A DNA stretch of 64,000 nucleotides from Flavobacteriaceae bacterium (GTDB lineage Bacteria; Bacteroidota; Bacteroidia; Flavobacteriales; Flavobacteriaceae). The stretch is from positions 1-64,000 of the forward strand of contig SIHP01000015.1 in the NCBI GenBank assembly GCA_004762155.1. Direction: 5' to 3'. This document shows positions 41,634-48,850 of this stretch, one piece after another. Every line of letters begins with the position of its first letter. Position 1 is the first letter of the stretch. The position numbers and the translations under genes are program-made. The notes under the pieces were generated by a model that ran no database searches, had not been told where the DNA came from, and was given only the letters and a program-made list of their open reading frames with translations.

Positions 41634-42458
41634 CTAAATTGCTACTTTTCCTTTTATATGCGGATGTGGATTATAATCTACCAACTCAAAATCTTCAAAA
41701 GTAAAATCTTCTATATTTTTAATATCAGGATTCATTTTCATCTTTGGAAGTGGCCTTGCTTCACGCGATAATTGTAAAGCCAATTGCTCTTGATGATTGT
41801 TATAAATATGAGCATCACCAAAAGTATGGATAAACTCACCAGCTTCATAACCACAAACTTGTGCCATCATCATGGTAAACAATGCATAACTAGCAATATT
41901 AAAAGGAACTCCTAAAAAGATATCAGCACTTCTCTGGTATAATTGACACGAAAGTTTTCCATCAGCAACATAAAATTGAAAAAATGCATGACACGGAGGT
42001 AAAGCAGCTTTATCGTTAGCTACATTCTCTGAAAAAGATTTAGAAGTATCTGGCATCACACTAGGATTCCATGCAGATACTAACATTCGTCTACTATTAG
42101 GATTCGTTTTTAATGTTTCAATTACTTCTTTTAACTGATCTATTTCATCACTATTCCAATTACGCCATTGATGTCCATAAACGGGACCTAAATCACCAGT
42201 TTCATCAGCCCATTCATTCCAAATACGAACGCCGTTTTCTTGCAAATATTTTACATTTGTGTCTCCCTTTATAAACCATAACAATTCATAAATAATAGAT
42301 TTTAAATGTAATTTTTTAGTAGTTACCATTGGAAAACCTTCACTTAAATCAAATCTCATTTGGTATCCAAATACACTTTTTGTACCGGTTCCTGTTCTAT
42401 CTCCTTTTTCGTTTCCGTTCTCTAAAACGTGTTTTACTAAATCTAAATATTGCTTCAT
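41634..42458 (-). CDS. thyA: Thymidylate synthase
   Basis: 274-aa enzyme that methylates dUMP to dTMP using methylene-tetrahydrofolate, producing the dihydrofolate that FolA reduces. RTGTGTKSVFGYQMRFDL, the nucleophile C156 in LPPCHAFFQF, QRSADIFLGVPFNIASYA and HTFGDAHIYNNH are all conserved. Upstream, on the same strand, a terminator separates it from a small Cys-rich peptide gene. Confidence 0.98.
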   Translation of the reverse strand: MKQYLDLVKHVLENGNEKGDRTGTGTKSVFGYQMRFDLSEGFPMVTTKKLHLKSIIYELLWFIKGDTNVKYLQENGVRIWNEWADETGDLGPVYGHQWRNWNSDEIDQLKEVIETLKTNPNSRRMLVSAWNPSVMPDTSKSFSENVANDKAALPPCHAFFQFYVADGKLSCQLYQRSADIFLGVPFNIASYALFTMMMAQVCGYEAGEFIHTFGDAHIYNNHQEQLALQLSREARPLPKMKMNPDIKNIEDFTFEDFELVDYNPHPHIKGKVAI

Positions 42459-42488
42459 TTTCTATCCAAATATTAACGTGTAAAAATA

Positions 42489-42520
42489 AAAAAGCACCAA
42501 TAAAAAAATCGGTGCTTTTA
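42489..42520 (-). terminator. Terminator of the Cys-rich peptide gene
   Basis: AAAGCACC (42491-42498) pairs with GGTGCTTT (42511-42518); on the minus strand the hairpin is followed by a T-rich tail. It isolates the peptide gene from thyA. Confidence 0.8.
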
Positions 42521-42554
42521 AAATTTATTTACATAAGTTATTAACTATATGATT

Positions 42555-42743
42555 TTAGGCCCACATACATCTACCAAAACCTAAGCAATAACCATAATCA
42601 CAGATTTCTATTCCGTTTGGTGTTGTTACACAACATTGGTTATTCCCTTTACAATAAGGTTGATTTAACCCAGCCCCATTAACTTCTTTTTGTTCGTCTC
42701 TTGACAAAACTTTTACTCCTTTTAAATTTGAGATTTTTTTCAT
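42555..42743 (-). CDS. Cys-rich peptide with a double-glycine-type leader
   Basis: 62-aa peptide. Residues 1-24 (MKKISNLKGVKVLSRDEQKE then VNGA) match the leader of bacteriocin-like natural-product precursors in Bacteroidota: an LSxxEQKxVxG pattern ending in Gly-Ala in place of Gly-Gly. The 38-residue remainder has six cysteines (C31, C37, C38, C48, C53, C59; C-x5-CC-x9-C-x4-C-x5-C), which suggests three disulfides or thioethers. It should be exported by a peptidase-containing ABC transporter that cleaves after the leader; none is in the window. No modification enzyme is adjacent. Secreted antimicrobial or signalling peptide is the best guess. Confidence 0.8.
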   Translation of the reverse strand: MKKISNLKGVKVLSRDEQKEVNGAGLNQPYCKGNNQCCVTTPNGIEICDYGYCLGFGRCMWA

Positions 42744-42835
42744 AATAAACTATTTTTAAGTTAGTTAGCTAAAAGTAATGAATTTATTTCAGTTTTTTAT
42801 CAAATAGACAAAATTTTAACATATATCAATAAAAA

Positions 42836-42864
42836 AAAGCGATTAATTTAATATTAATCGCTTT
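42836..42864 (-). terminator. Terminator after the 120-aa membrane protein gene
   Basis: AAAGCGATTAAT pairs with ATTAATCGCTTT over TTAAT; on the minus strand eight T follow. Confidence 0.9.
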
Positions 42865-42904
42865 AATTATATTTTCAACAAAATAAACTTCTATTTCAAA
42901 AAAA

Positions 42905-43267
42905 TCAACCCAAAAACACAACAAATACACAAACCACAACAGCTATTAAACCTATTGATAAAGTAAGTTCTGGTGTAATTTTTACAGTCTCTTTATCTTC
43001 TTTTAAGATATTTGCTTTAAATTTTTCAGCTATTAAAATACCTACTGTAGCATCAAAAGCGCCAATAAAAAAACTACCTAATACAGCTATTGTTATATTT
43101 CCAAATTCTTTTAAATAAAATGCTATTAAGCCGTACAAAAAAAAAGAACCAAAAGATAGCCATACATATTGAAAATCAAGTTTTCTTGATAAAACAGCTC
43201 CTAACACATCATAAATAGCAATCAAAATAAATCCGATTAAAACGATAACTATCGATGTGAAAATCAT
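42905..43267 (-). CDS. Small membrane protein, function unknown
   Basis: 120-aa protein with four predicted transmembrane helices (about 2-24, 34-52, 57-80 and 100-119). A small charged loop (KFKANILKEDKETVK) separates helices 3 and 4. No family was recognised. It begins 13 nt after the nucleoside-transporter gene and is probably in the same transcript, ending at its own terminator. Confidence 0.75.
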   Translation of the reverse strand: MIFTSIVIVLIGFILIAIYDVLGAVLSRKLDFQYVWLSFGSFFLYGLIAFYLKEFGNITIAVLGSFFIGAFDATVGILIAEKFKANILKEDKETVKITPELTLSIGLIAVVVCVFVVFLG

Positions 43268-43280
43268 ACTTTTTTGAGTT

Positions 43281-44996
43281 TTATCCTATAATCATACCTG
43301 CTATAGTTGCTGACATTAACGAGGCTATTGTTCCACCAATTAAGGCTTTTATACCAAATTCTGATAATGTTTTTCTTTGACCAGGAGCTAAAGAACCTAT
43401 TCCACCTATTTGAATACCTATAGAAGCAAAATTAGCAAAGCCACACAACATATATGTTGCCATAATTATAGACTTATTATATGTTAAATGAGTAGCATTA
43501 GCAACATTTTTCAACTCTGCTAATTGAATATAGCCAACGAATTCACTTGCTGCTAATTTTATACCCAATAATTGCCCCATTAATGCTGAGTCTTCTTTTG
43601 CCACACCTATTAACCACATTAACGGCGCAAAAAGATAGCCCAAAATTGCTTCTAATGAAAAACTACTATATGGAGTATTTGCTGCCATCCATGAATTAAT
43701 AGAGGTTACATCTCCAACCCAACCTAAAATACCATTTATCATTGCAATAAAAGCCACAAAAACTAATAACATAGCACCTACATTCATTGCTAACTGTAAT
43801 CCTTCTGTTGTACCATTTGCTATAGCATCTAAAATATTTGAGCCTATTTTCTCAGAAGAAACTGAAACATCTGTATTCACTTCTTCTGTTTGAGGGTATA
43901 AGATTTTAGATATTACAATTGCACCAGGGGCTGCCATTACAGAAGCAGCTAATAAATGTTTAGCAAACTGTAACCTTAAAGCTGGATCATCTCCTCCTAA
44001 AAACCCAATGTAAGCTGCTAGAACAGCTCCAGCAACAGTTGCCATACCACCTATCATTACCAATAACATTTCTGAGCGATTCATTTTCTCTAAATATGCT
44101 TTGATTAATAAAGGCGCTTCTGTTTGTCCTAAAAATATATTTCCTGCTACTGATAAGCTTTCTGCTCCTGAAATTTTTAAAACTTTACTTAAAGACCAAG
44201 CTAATGCTTTTACTACTCTTTGAATCAAACCTAAATAAAACAATAACGATGTTAAAGCAGAAAAGAATATAATAGTAGGTAATACTTGAAAAGCGAAGAT
44301 GAATCCAAATTTATCCATATCAACTACCAATCCTTCAAACAAGAACTTACTTCCAGCTCTTGTAAAGTCTAAAATACTTACAAATAAACCTCCAATCCAT
44401 TCAAATATTTTTTGAATAAAAGGTACTTTCAACACACCTATAGCTATAAACAACTGAAAAGCAATTCCCAGACCTACTGTTTTCCAGTCAATTGCTTTTT
44501 TATTAGCGCTAAATAGAAATGCAATAGTTAATAAAACCAACATTCCTAAAACACCTCGCCACAAACTACCAATGGTAAAACCTTTGCTATCTAATATCTT
44601 ATTGTCACTTATTGGAGTTATCGCTTCTTTTTTAATAGTAGAAACTATTGACTCTGATGAAAGCCTATACAGAACATTACTTTCAGATAAAATTAAACTT
44701 GTATTTGTAAGTTCAACAACATTATAATAACGTACTGTATCTTTAGGTTGTTTGGTATTAAAAATCAATAAATTATTCTGATGAATATAATTACCTGTTA
44801 CTTTTAAAGTATCATTGGCTTGAATTAGATATTCAAACCTTCCATTCGAAAGATTAAAAATATCATTTTCTGTAATTGGAGTTGTTTTTTCTCCACTTGT
44901 ATTTTCAATAGAGGAAAAGTTCCATTTTTTTTCCAAAGTCTGTCCAAAAGAAATTATTGATACAGATAAAAAGAGTAAAAGAAGTAATTTCTTCAT
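43281..44996 (-). CDS. Concentrative nucleoside transporter with N-terminal exported domain
   Basis: 571-aa inner-membrane cation-coupled nucleoside importer of the CNT/NupC family. Family blocks are the N-domain (GLGIAFQLFIAIGVLKVPF), the gate region (GNIFLGQTEAPLLIKAYLEKM) and the C-domain (LCGFANFASIGIQIGGIGSL). It differs from the usual form of about 400 aa by a signal peptide (about 1-18) and about 105 residues of soluble, beta-rich sequence resembling a lipocalin-like or DUF-type module before the first membrane helix (near 147), which would place that domain in the periplasm. It follows the bifunctional-nuclease gene by 17 nt. Confidence 0.9.
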   Translation of the reverse strand: MKKLLLLLFLSVSIISFGQTLEKKWNFSSIENTSGEKTTPITENDIFNLSNGRFEYLIQANDTLKVTGNYIHQNNLLIFNTKQPKDTVRYYNVVELTNTSLILSESNVLYRLSSESIVSTIKKEAITPISDNKILDSKGFTIGSLWRGVLGMLVLLTIAFLFSANKKAIDWKTVGLGIAFQLFIAIGVLKVPFIQKIFEWIGGLFVSILDFTRAGSKFLFEGLVVDMDKFGFIFAFQVLPTIIFFSALTSLLFYLGLIQRVVKALAWSLSKVLKISGAESLSVAGNIFLGQTEAPLLIKAYLEKMNRSEMLLVMIGGMATVAGAVLAAYIGFLGGDDPALRLQFAKHLLAASVMAAPGAIVISKILYPQTEEVNTDVSVSSEKIGSNILDAIANGTTEGLQLAMNVGAMLLVFVAFIAMINGILGWVGDVTSINSWMAANTPYSSFSLEAILGYLFAPLMWLIGVAKEDSALMGQLLGIKLAASEFVGYIQLAELKNVANATHLTYNKSIIMATYMLCGFANFASIGIQIGGIGSLAPGQRKTLSEFGIKALIGGTIASLMSATIAGMIIG

Positions 44997-45013
44997 TTTA
45001 TAAAAATTATTTT

Positions 45014-45619
45014 TTAAGGTCGTTTGCTTATTTCGTCACGAATCTTGGCAGCTAACTCATAGTTTTCATCAGCTACAGCTTCGTTTAATTGTTCATGTAA
45101 TTCATCAAATGACAAACCGGTATAATCGTCTTGAATAATTTCAATTTCATCCTCAAAACCATCAGAGTCATCATCCATTTCTTCTTCAAAAATAATTTCT
45201 TCATCCATTTTCAAATACACTCCAGCTTTATCTAAAATATTTTCATACGTATAAATTGGAGCTTGAAACCTTACCGCAAGAGCAATAGCATCTGAAGTTC
45301 TTGTATCAACAACTTCCTCAACTCCATCTCTTTCACACATTAGACTAGAAAAGAATACTCCATCAACCAATTTATGAATGATTATTTTTTTTATTACAAT
45401 TTGAAATCTATCTGCAAAAGTCTTAAACAAATCATGTGTTAATGGTCTTGGCGGCCTTATTTCTTTTTCTAATGCGATTGCTATTGACTGTGCCTCAAAG
45501 GCACCAATTATAATTGGCAATGTTCTTTTTCCGTCCACTTCACTCAATACTAAAGCATACGCTCCACTTTGAGTTTGACTATAAGAAATACCTTTAATAG
45601 TTAGTTTTATTAAGCTCAT
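45014..45619 (-). CDS. Bifunctional nuclease family protein with C-terminal UVR motif
   Basis: 201-aa protein. Residues 1 to about 135 are the DUF151 / bifunctional nuclease domain (LPIIIGAFEAQSIAIALE, RTSDAIALAVRFQAPIYT). An acidic linker (EEMDDDSDGFEDE) leads to a UVR motif at the C-terminus (ELHEQLNEAVADENYELAAK), the UvrB/UvrC interaction helix pair. The combination is common in Bacteroidota; the role is unknown but points to nucleic-acid metabolism. It is the first gene of an operon with the nucleoside transporter. Confidence 0.93.
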   Translation of the reverse strand: MSLIKLTIKGISYSQTQSGAYALVLSEVDGKRTLPIIIGAFEAQSIAIALEKEIRPPRPLTHDLFKTFADRFQIVIKKIIIHKLVDGVFFSSLMCERDGVEEVVDTRTSDAIALAVRFQAPIYTYENILDKAGVYLKMDEEIIFEEEMDDDSDGFEDEIEIIQDDYTGLSFDELHEQLNEAVADENYELAAKIRDEISKRP

Positions 45620-45723
45620 TTATTTATCCCTACAATATATTATTGCCTTTTTTAGACAATCTAAAACAGTGGCACAATTTACTAAAATTTATGAGGTATG
45701 TTACTTTTTATTTTTTAAAAAAT

Positions 45724-45753
45724 AAACCTCGAAAAAATGAATCTTCGAGGCTT
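45724..45753 (-). terminator. Terminator of etfBA
   Basis: CCTCGAA (45727-45733) pairs with TTCGAGG (45744-45750); the minus strand continues into a T-rich tract. Confidence 0.7.
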
Positions 45754-45773
45754 GTAAATTATATACTAGTAAA

Positions 45774-46730
45774 CTAAGCTTGTTTAAAAGCTTTTAATTT
45801 TTCAATTAACTGAGGTACTACTTCAAACGCATCTCCAACAATACCATAATCTGCAGCTTTGAAGAAAGGAGCTTCTGGATCTGTGTTAATAACAACCTTT
45901 ACTTTAGAAGCGTTAATACCTGCTAAATGCTGAATTGCTCCAGAAATACCAATAGCAATATATAAGTTAGACGCAACTGGCTTACCAGTTTGACCAACAT
46001 GTTCTCCGTGTGGTCTCCAACCTAAATCAGATACCGGTTTAGAACAAGCTGTTGCTGCTCCTAAAACACCTGCTAACTCTTCAATCATCCCCCAATTCTC
46101 AGGACCTTTCATACCACGTCCAGCAGAAACAACAACATCTGCATCTGCAATAGTAATAGTTCCACTAGCTTTGTTTATACTTTCTGATTTAACACTCAAT
46201 TCTGGTAATGTTGCAGAAAAACTTTCTACTGAACCTGAAACAGCATTTTCATGTGCTCCATATGAATTTTTTGCAACTCCAATTACCTTTTTTTCTGTTG
46301 AAATTTCAGTATTAGAAAAAGCTTTATTAGAAAAAGCTTTACGTTTTACTATAAAAGGATTTGTACTTGCTGGCAATTCAACTGAATTAGATGCGTATCC
46401 TGCTTCTAAATTAACCGCTACCAAAGGACCAACTGTTAAACCATCAATACTAGAATCTATTATCACTGTAACACTACTTTGAGCTTCTGCTACCTGCTTA
46501 ATTATTGAAGCATATGATTTAGCATTAAAAGAAGTTAAAGCTGCATCTTTTACTTCAACAACTTTTTCTGCTCCATAAGCATATAATTCTGAAGCATCTC
46601 CTCCATTTATAGTTAAAGCAACCATAGTTGTACCTAACTGTTCTGCTACTTTTTTTCCGTATGACACAACTTCAAAAGCCGTTTTCTTGAATTTCCCTTC
46701 CGATGAATCGGCAAAAACTAATACAGACAT
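45774..46730 (-). CDS. etfA: Electron transfer flavoprotein alpha subunit
   Basis: 318-aa FAD-binding subunit of ETF, which carries electrons from acyl-CoA dehydrogenases to ETF-quinone oxidoreductase. The C-terminal FAD domain holds VVSAGRGMKGPENWGMIEEL, GWRPHGEHVGQTGK and IGISGAIQHLAGI, all conserved. It lies 58 nt downstream of etfB and they form one operon. Confidence 0.97.
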   Translation of the reverse strand: MSVLVFADSSEGKFKKTAFEVVSYGKKVAEQLGTTMVALTINGGDASELYAYGAEKVVEVKDAALTSFNAKSYASIIKQVAEAQSSVTVIIDSSIDGLTVGPLVAVNLEAGYASNSVELPASTNPFIVKRKAFSNKAFSNTEISTEKKVIGVAKNSYGAHENAVSGSVESFSATLPELSVKSESINKASGTITIADADVVVSAGRGMKGPENWGMIEELAGVLGAATACSKPVSDLGWRPHGEHVGQTGKPVASNLYIAIGISGAIQHLAGINASKVKVVINTDPEAPFFKAADYGIVGDAFEVVPQLIEKLKAFKQA

Positions 46731-46788
46731 ATTTTTATATTTTTTAGAATTCAGACAATTAAAATATCATCTGAAAAAGATTTTTAAT

Positions 46789-47529
46789 TTAAATTGCTTT
46801 TGCTTCGTTATGTAATAAATCGATTAAATCATCAACATTATCAACTAACTTAACAGCTCCTTTTGGTGCTGGCTTTTCAAATGTTTTAGTAACACTAGAA
46901 GCATCTGCCCCACATGATTCAACAACACTTAATGGTTTTTTTCTAGCCATCATAATACCACGCATATTAGGTATACGTAGATCTTTTTCTTCTACTATTC
47001 CTTTTTGACCAGCAACAACCATTGGCAAAACAGAAGACACTTTTTCCTCTCCTCCATCAATTTCTCTATCTAAAGTAACATTTGTTCCTTCAACTTCAAC
47101 ACCTACACATCCGTTAACAAAGTTAAAATCTAATAAAGAAGCTAACATTCCTGGTACCATTTGACCATTATAATCTGCAGATTCTTTACCTGCTAAAACT
47201 AAATCATAACCTCCTGCTTTAACAACCTCTGCTAATTCCTTTGCCACTAAAAAACCATCAGTTGGTACTACGTTTACACGAATAGCATTATCTGCACCTA
47301 TAGCTAAAGCTTTACGCAATGTTGGTTCAGTTTCTGCTCCTCCTACATTTACAACAGTTACAGAAGCTCCTTGCTTTTCCTTTAACCACATTGCACGTGT
47401 TAAACTAAACTCATCATATGGATTAATTACAAACTGTACTCCGTTAGTATCAAACTTAGTATCATTTTCGCTAAAGTTAATTTTTGAAGTGGTATCTGGT
47501 ACATGACTGATACATACTAATATTTTCAT
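46789..47529 (-). CDS. etfB: Electron transfer flavoprotein beta subunit
   Basis: 246-aa AMP-binding subunit of ETF. MKILVCISHVPDTTSKINF, VINPYDEFSLTRAMWLKE, LVLAGKESADYNGQMVP and the recognition-loop region RIPNMRGIMMARKKPL are typical. It is divergent from the pyruvate dehydrogenase E1-beta gene; the 270-bp gap has a plausible but imperfect minus-strand box (TAAATTCG) near 47568. Confidence 0.97.
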   Translation of the reverse strand: MKILVCISHVPDTTSKINFSENDTKFDTNGVQFVINPYDEFSLTRAMWLKEKQGASVTVVNVGGAETEPTLRKALAIGADNAIRVNVVPTDGFLVAKELAEVVKAGGYDLVLAGKESADYNGQMVPGMLASLLDFNFVNGCVGVEVEGTNVTLDREIDGGEEKVSSVLPMVVAGQKGIVEEKDLRIPNMRGIMMARKKPLSVVESCGADASSVTKTFEKPAPKGAVKLVDNVDDLIDLLHNEAKAI

Positions 47530-47761
47530 ATATATTTGTTTTTTAAGAAACTTAATTTTCGAGTGACGAATTTACATAAATTTTCTGATTTATTATGCAT
47601 GCATAGTAAATTTATTAAAATTTTTAGTGTTTTTTATTTAAAAAAGAAGGTGCAAAAATGCTATAATCTAAATATATCATTAAAAAACTACGAAAAACAC
47701 ACTTGCTATTACATATTATCATATAAATAAAAAAGCAACTTACTGTTACAGCTAATTTTAT

Positions 47762-47769
47762 TACTTTTG
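47762..47769 (+). promoter_or_regulatory. -7 box of the pyruvate dehydrogenase E1-beta gene
   Basis: TACTTTTG matches TAnnTTTG, 30 nt before the ATG at 47800. It overlaps the TTG that would be the longest start, which argues for the ATG. Confidence 0.5.
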
Positions 47770-47799
47770 CGTTCTGAAAACATACAACTATTTAAAAAC

Positions 47800-48780
47800 A
47801 TGAAAACAGTTCAATTTAGAGAAGCTATTTGTGAGGCAATGAGCGAAGAAATGAGACGCGATGAAAGCGTTTATTTAATGGGAGAAGAAGTTGCTGAATA
47901 TAATGGTGCATACAAAGCAAGTAAAGGAATGTTAGATGAATTTGGCGAAAAGCGTGTTATTGACACACCTATTGCTGAATTAGGTTTTGGTGGTATTGCT
48001 GTTGGTTCTGCAATGAATGGAAACCGTCCTATTGTAGAGTACATGACTTTTAACTTCTCTTTAGTAGGAATTGATCAGATTATAAACAACGCAGCCAAAA
48101 TTCGTCAAATGAGTGGTGGACAATTTAATTGCCCAATCGTTTTTAGAGGACCAACTGGTGCTGCTGGACAATTAGGAGCAACACATTCACAGGCTTTTGA
48201 AAACTGGTTTGCAAACACTCCTGGTTTAAAAGTTATAGTTCCTTCTAATCCATATGATGCAAAAGGTTTATTAAAAGCAGCCATTAGAGATGATGATCCG
48301 GTAATTTTTATGGAATCAGAACAAATGTATGGTGATAAAATGGAAATTCCTGAAGGAGAATATCTTATACCAATAGGTGTTGCTGACATTAAAAGAGAAG
48401 GTACAGATGTTACTATAGTTTCTTTTGGTAAAATAATAAAAGAAGCTTATAAAGCTGCTGATGAATTAGCTAAAGACGGAATTTCTGCTGAGATTATTGA
48501 TCTACGTACTGTAAGACCAATGGACTTTAATGCAATTCTAAATTCTGTTAAGAAAACAAACCGATTAGTTATTTTAGAAGAAGCTTGGCCTTTTGGAAGT
48601 GTTTCTTCAGAAATTACTTACAGAATACAAGATGAAGGTTTTGATTACCTAGATGCACCTATCAAAAGAATAACAACTGCTGATACGCCTGCACCATACT
48701 CTCCAGTCTTACTAAAAGAATGGATGCCTAATGCTGACAATGTAATTAAAGCTGTAAAAGAAGTAATGTACGTTAAGTAA
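47800..48780 (+). CDS. pdhB: Pyruvate dehydrogenase E1 component, beta subunit
   Basis: 326-aa thiamine-dependent E1-beta subunit. MKTVQFREAICEAMSEEMRR, FNFSLVGIDQIINNAAKIR, RGPTGAAGQLGATHSQ and EEAWPFGSVSSEI are conserved in PDH E1-beta of Bacteroidota. The frame is open to a TTG at 47767, but that falls inside the promoter box. The alpha subunit and E2 are not in this window. Close relatives act on branched-chain 2-oxoacids; PDH is preferred because of the strong similarity of the motif set. Confidence 0.93.
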   Translation: MKTVQFREAICEAMSEEMRRDESVYLMGEEVAEYNGAYKASKGMLDEFGEKRVIDTPIAELGFGGIAVGSAMNGNRPIVEYMTFNFSLVGIDQIINNAAKIRQMSGGQFNCPIVFRGPTGAAGQLGATHSQAFENWFANTPGLKVIVPSNPYDAKGLLKAAIRDDDPVIFMESEQMYGDKMEIPEGEYLIPIGVADIKREGTDVTIVSFGKIIKEAYKAADELAKDGISAEIIDLRTVRPMDFNAILNSVKKTNRLVILEEAWPFGSVSSEITYRIQDEGFDYLDAPIKRITTADTPAPYSPVLLKEWMPNADNVIKAVKEVMYVK

Positions 48781-48802
48781 TTAACGAAAAAATAAAAGTT
48801 TA

Positions 48803-48835
48803 AAAATCCTTTTGACTTAAAGTCAAAAGGATTTT
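48803..48835 (+). terminator. Hairpin after pdhB
   Basis: AAAATCCTTTTGACT pairs perfectly with AGTCAAAAGGATTTT over a 3-nt loop; the T tail is short. Confidence 0.8.
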
Positions 48836-48850
48836 ACCGTAAAAAAAGCT

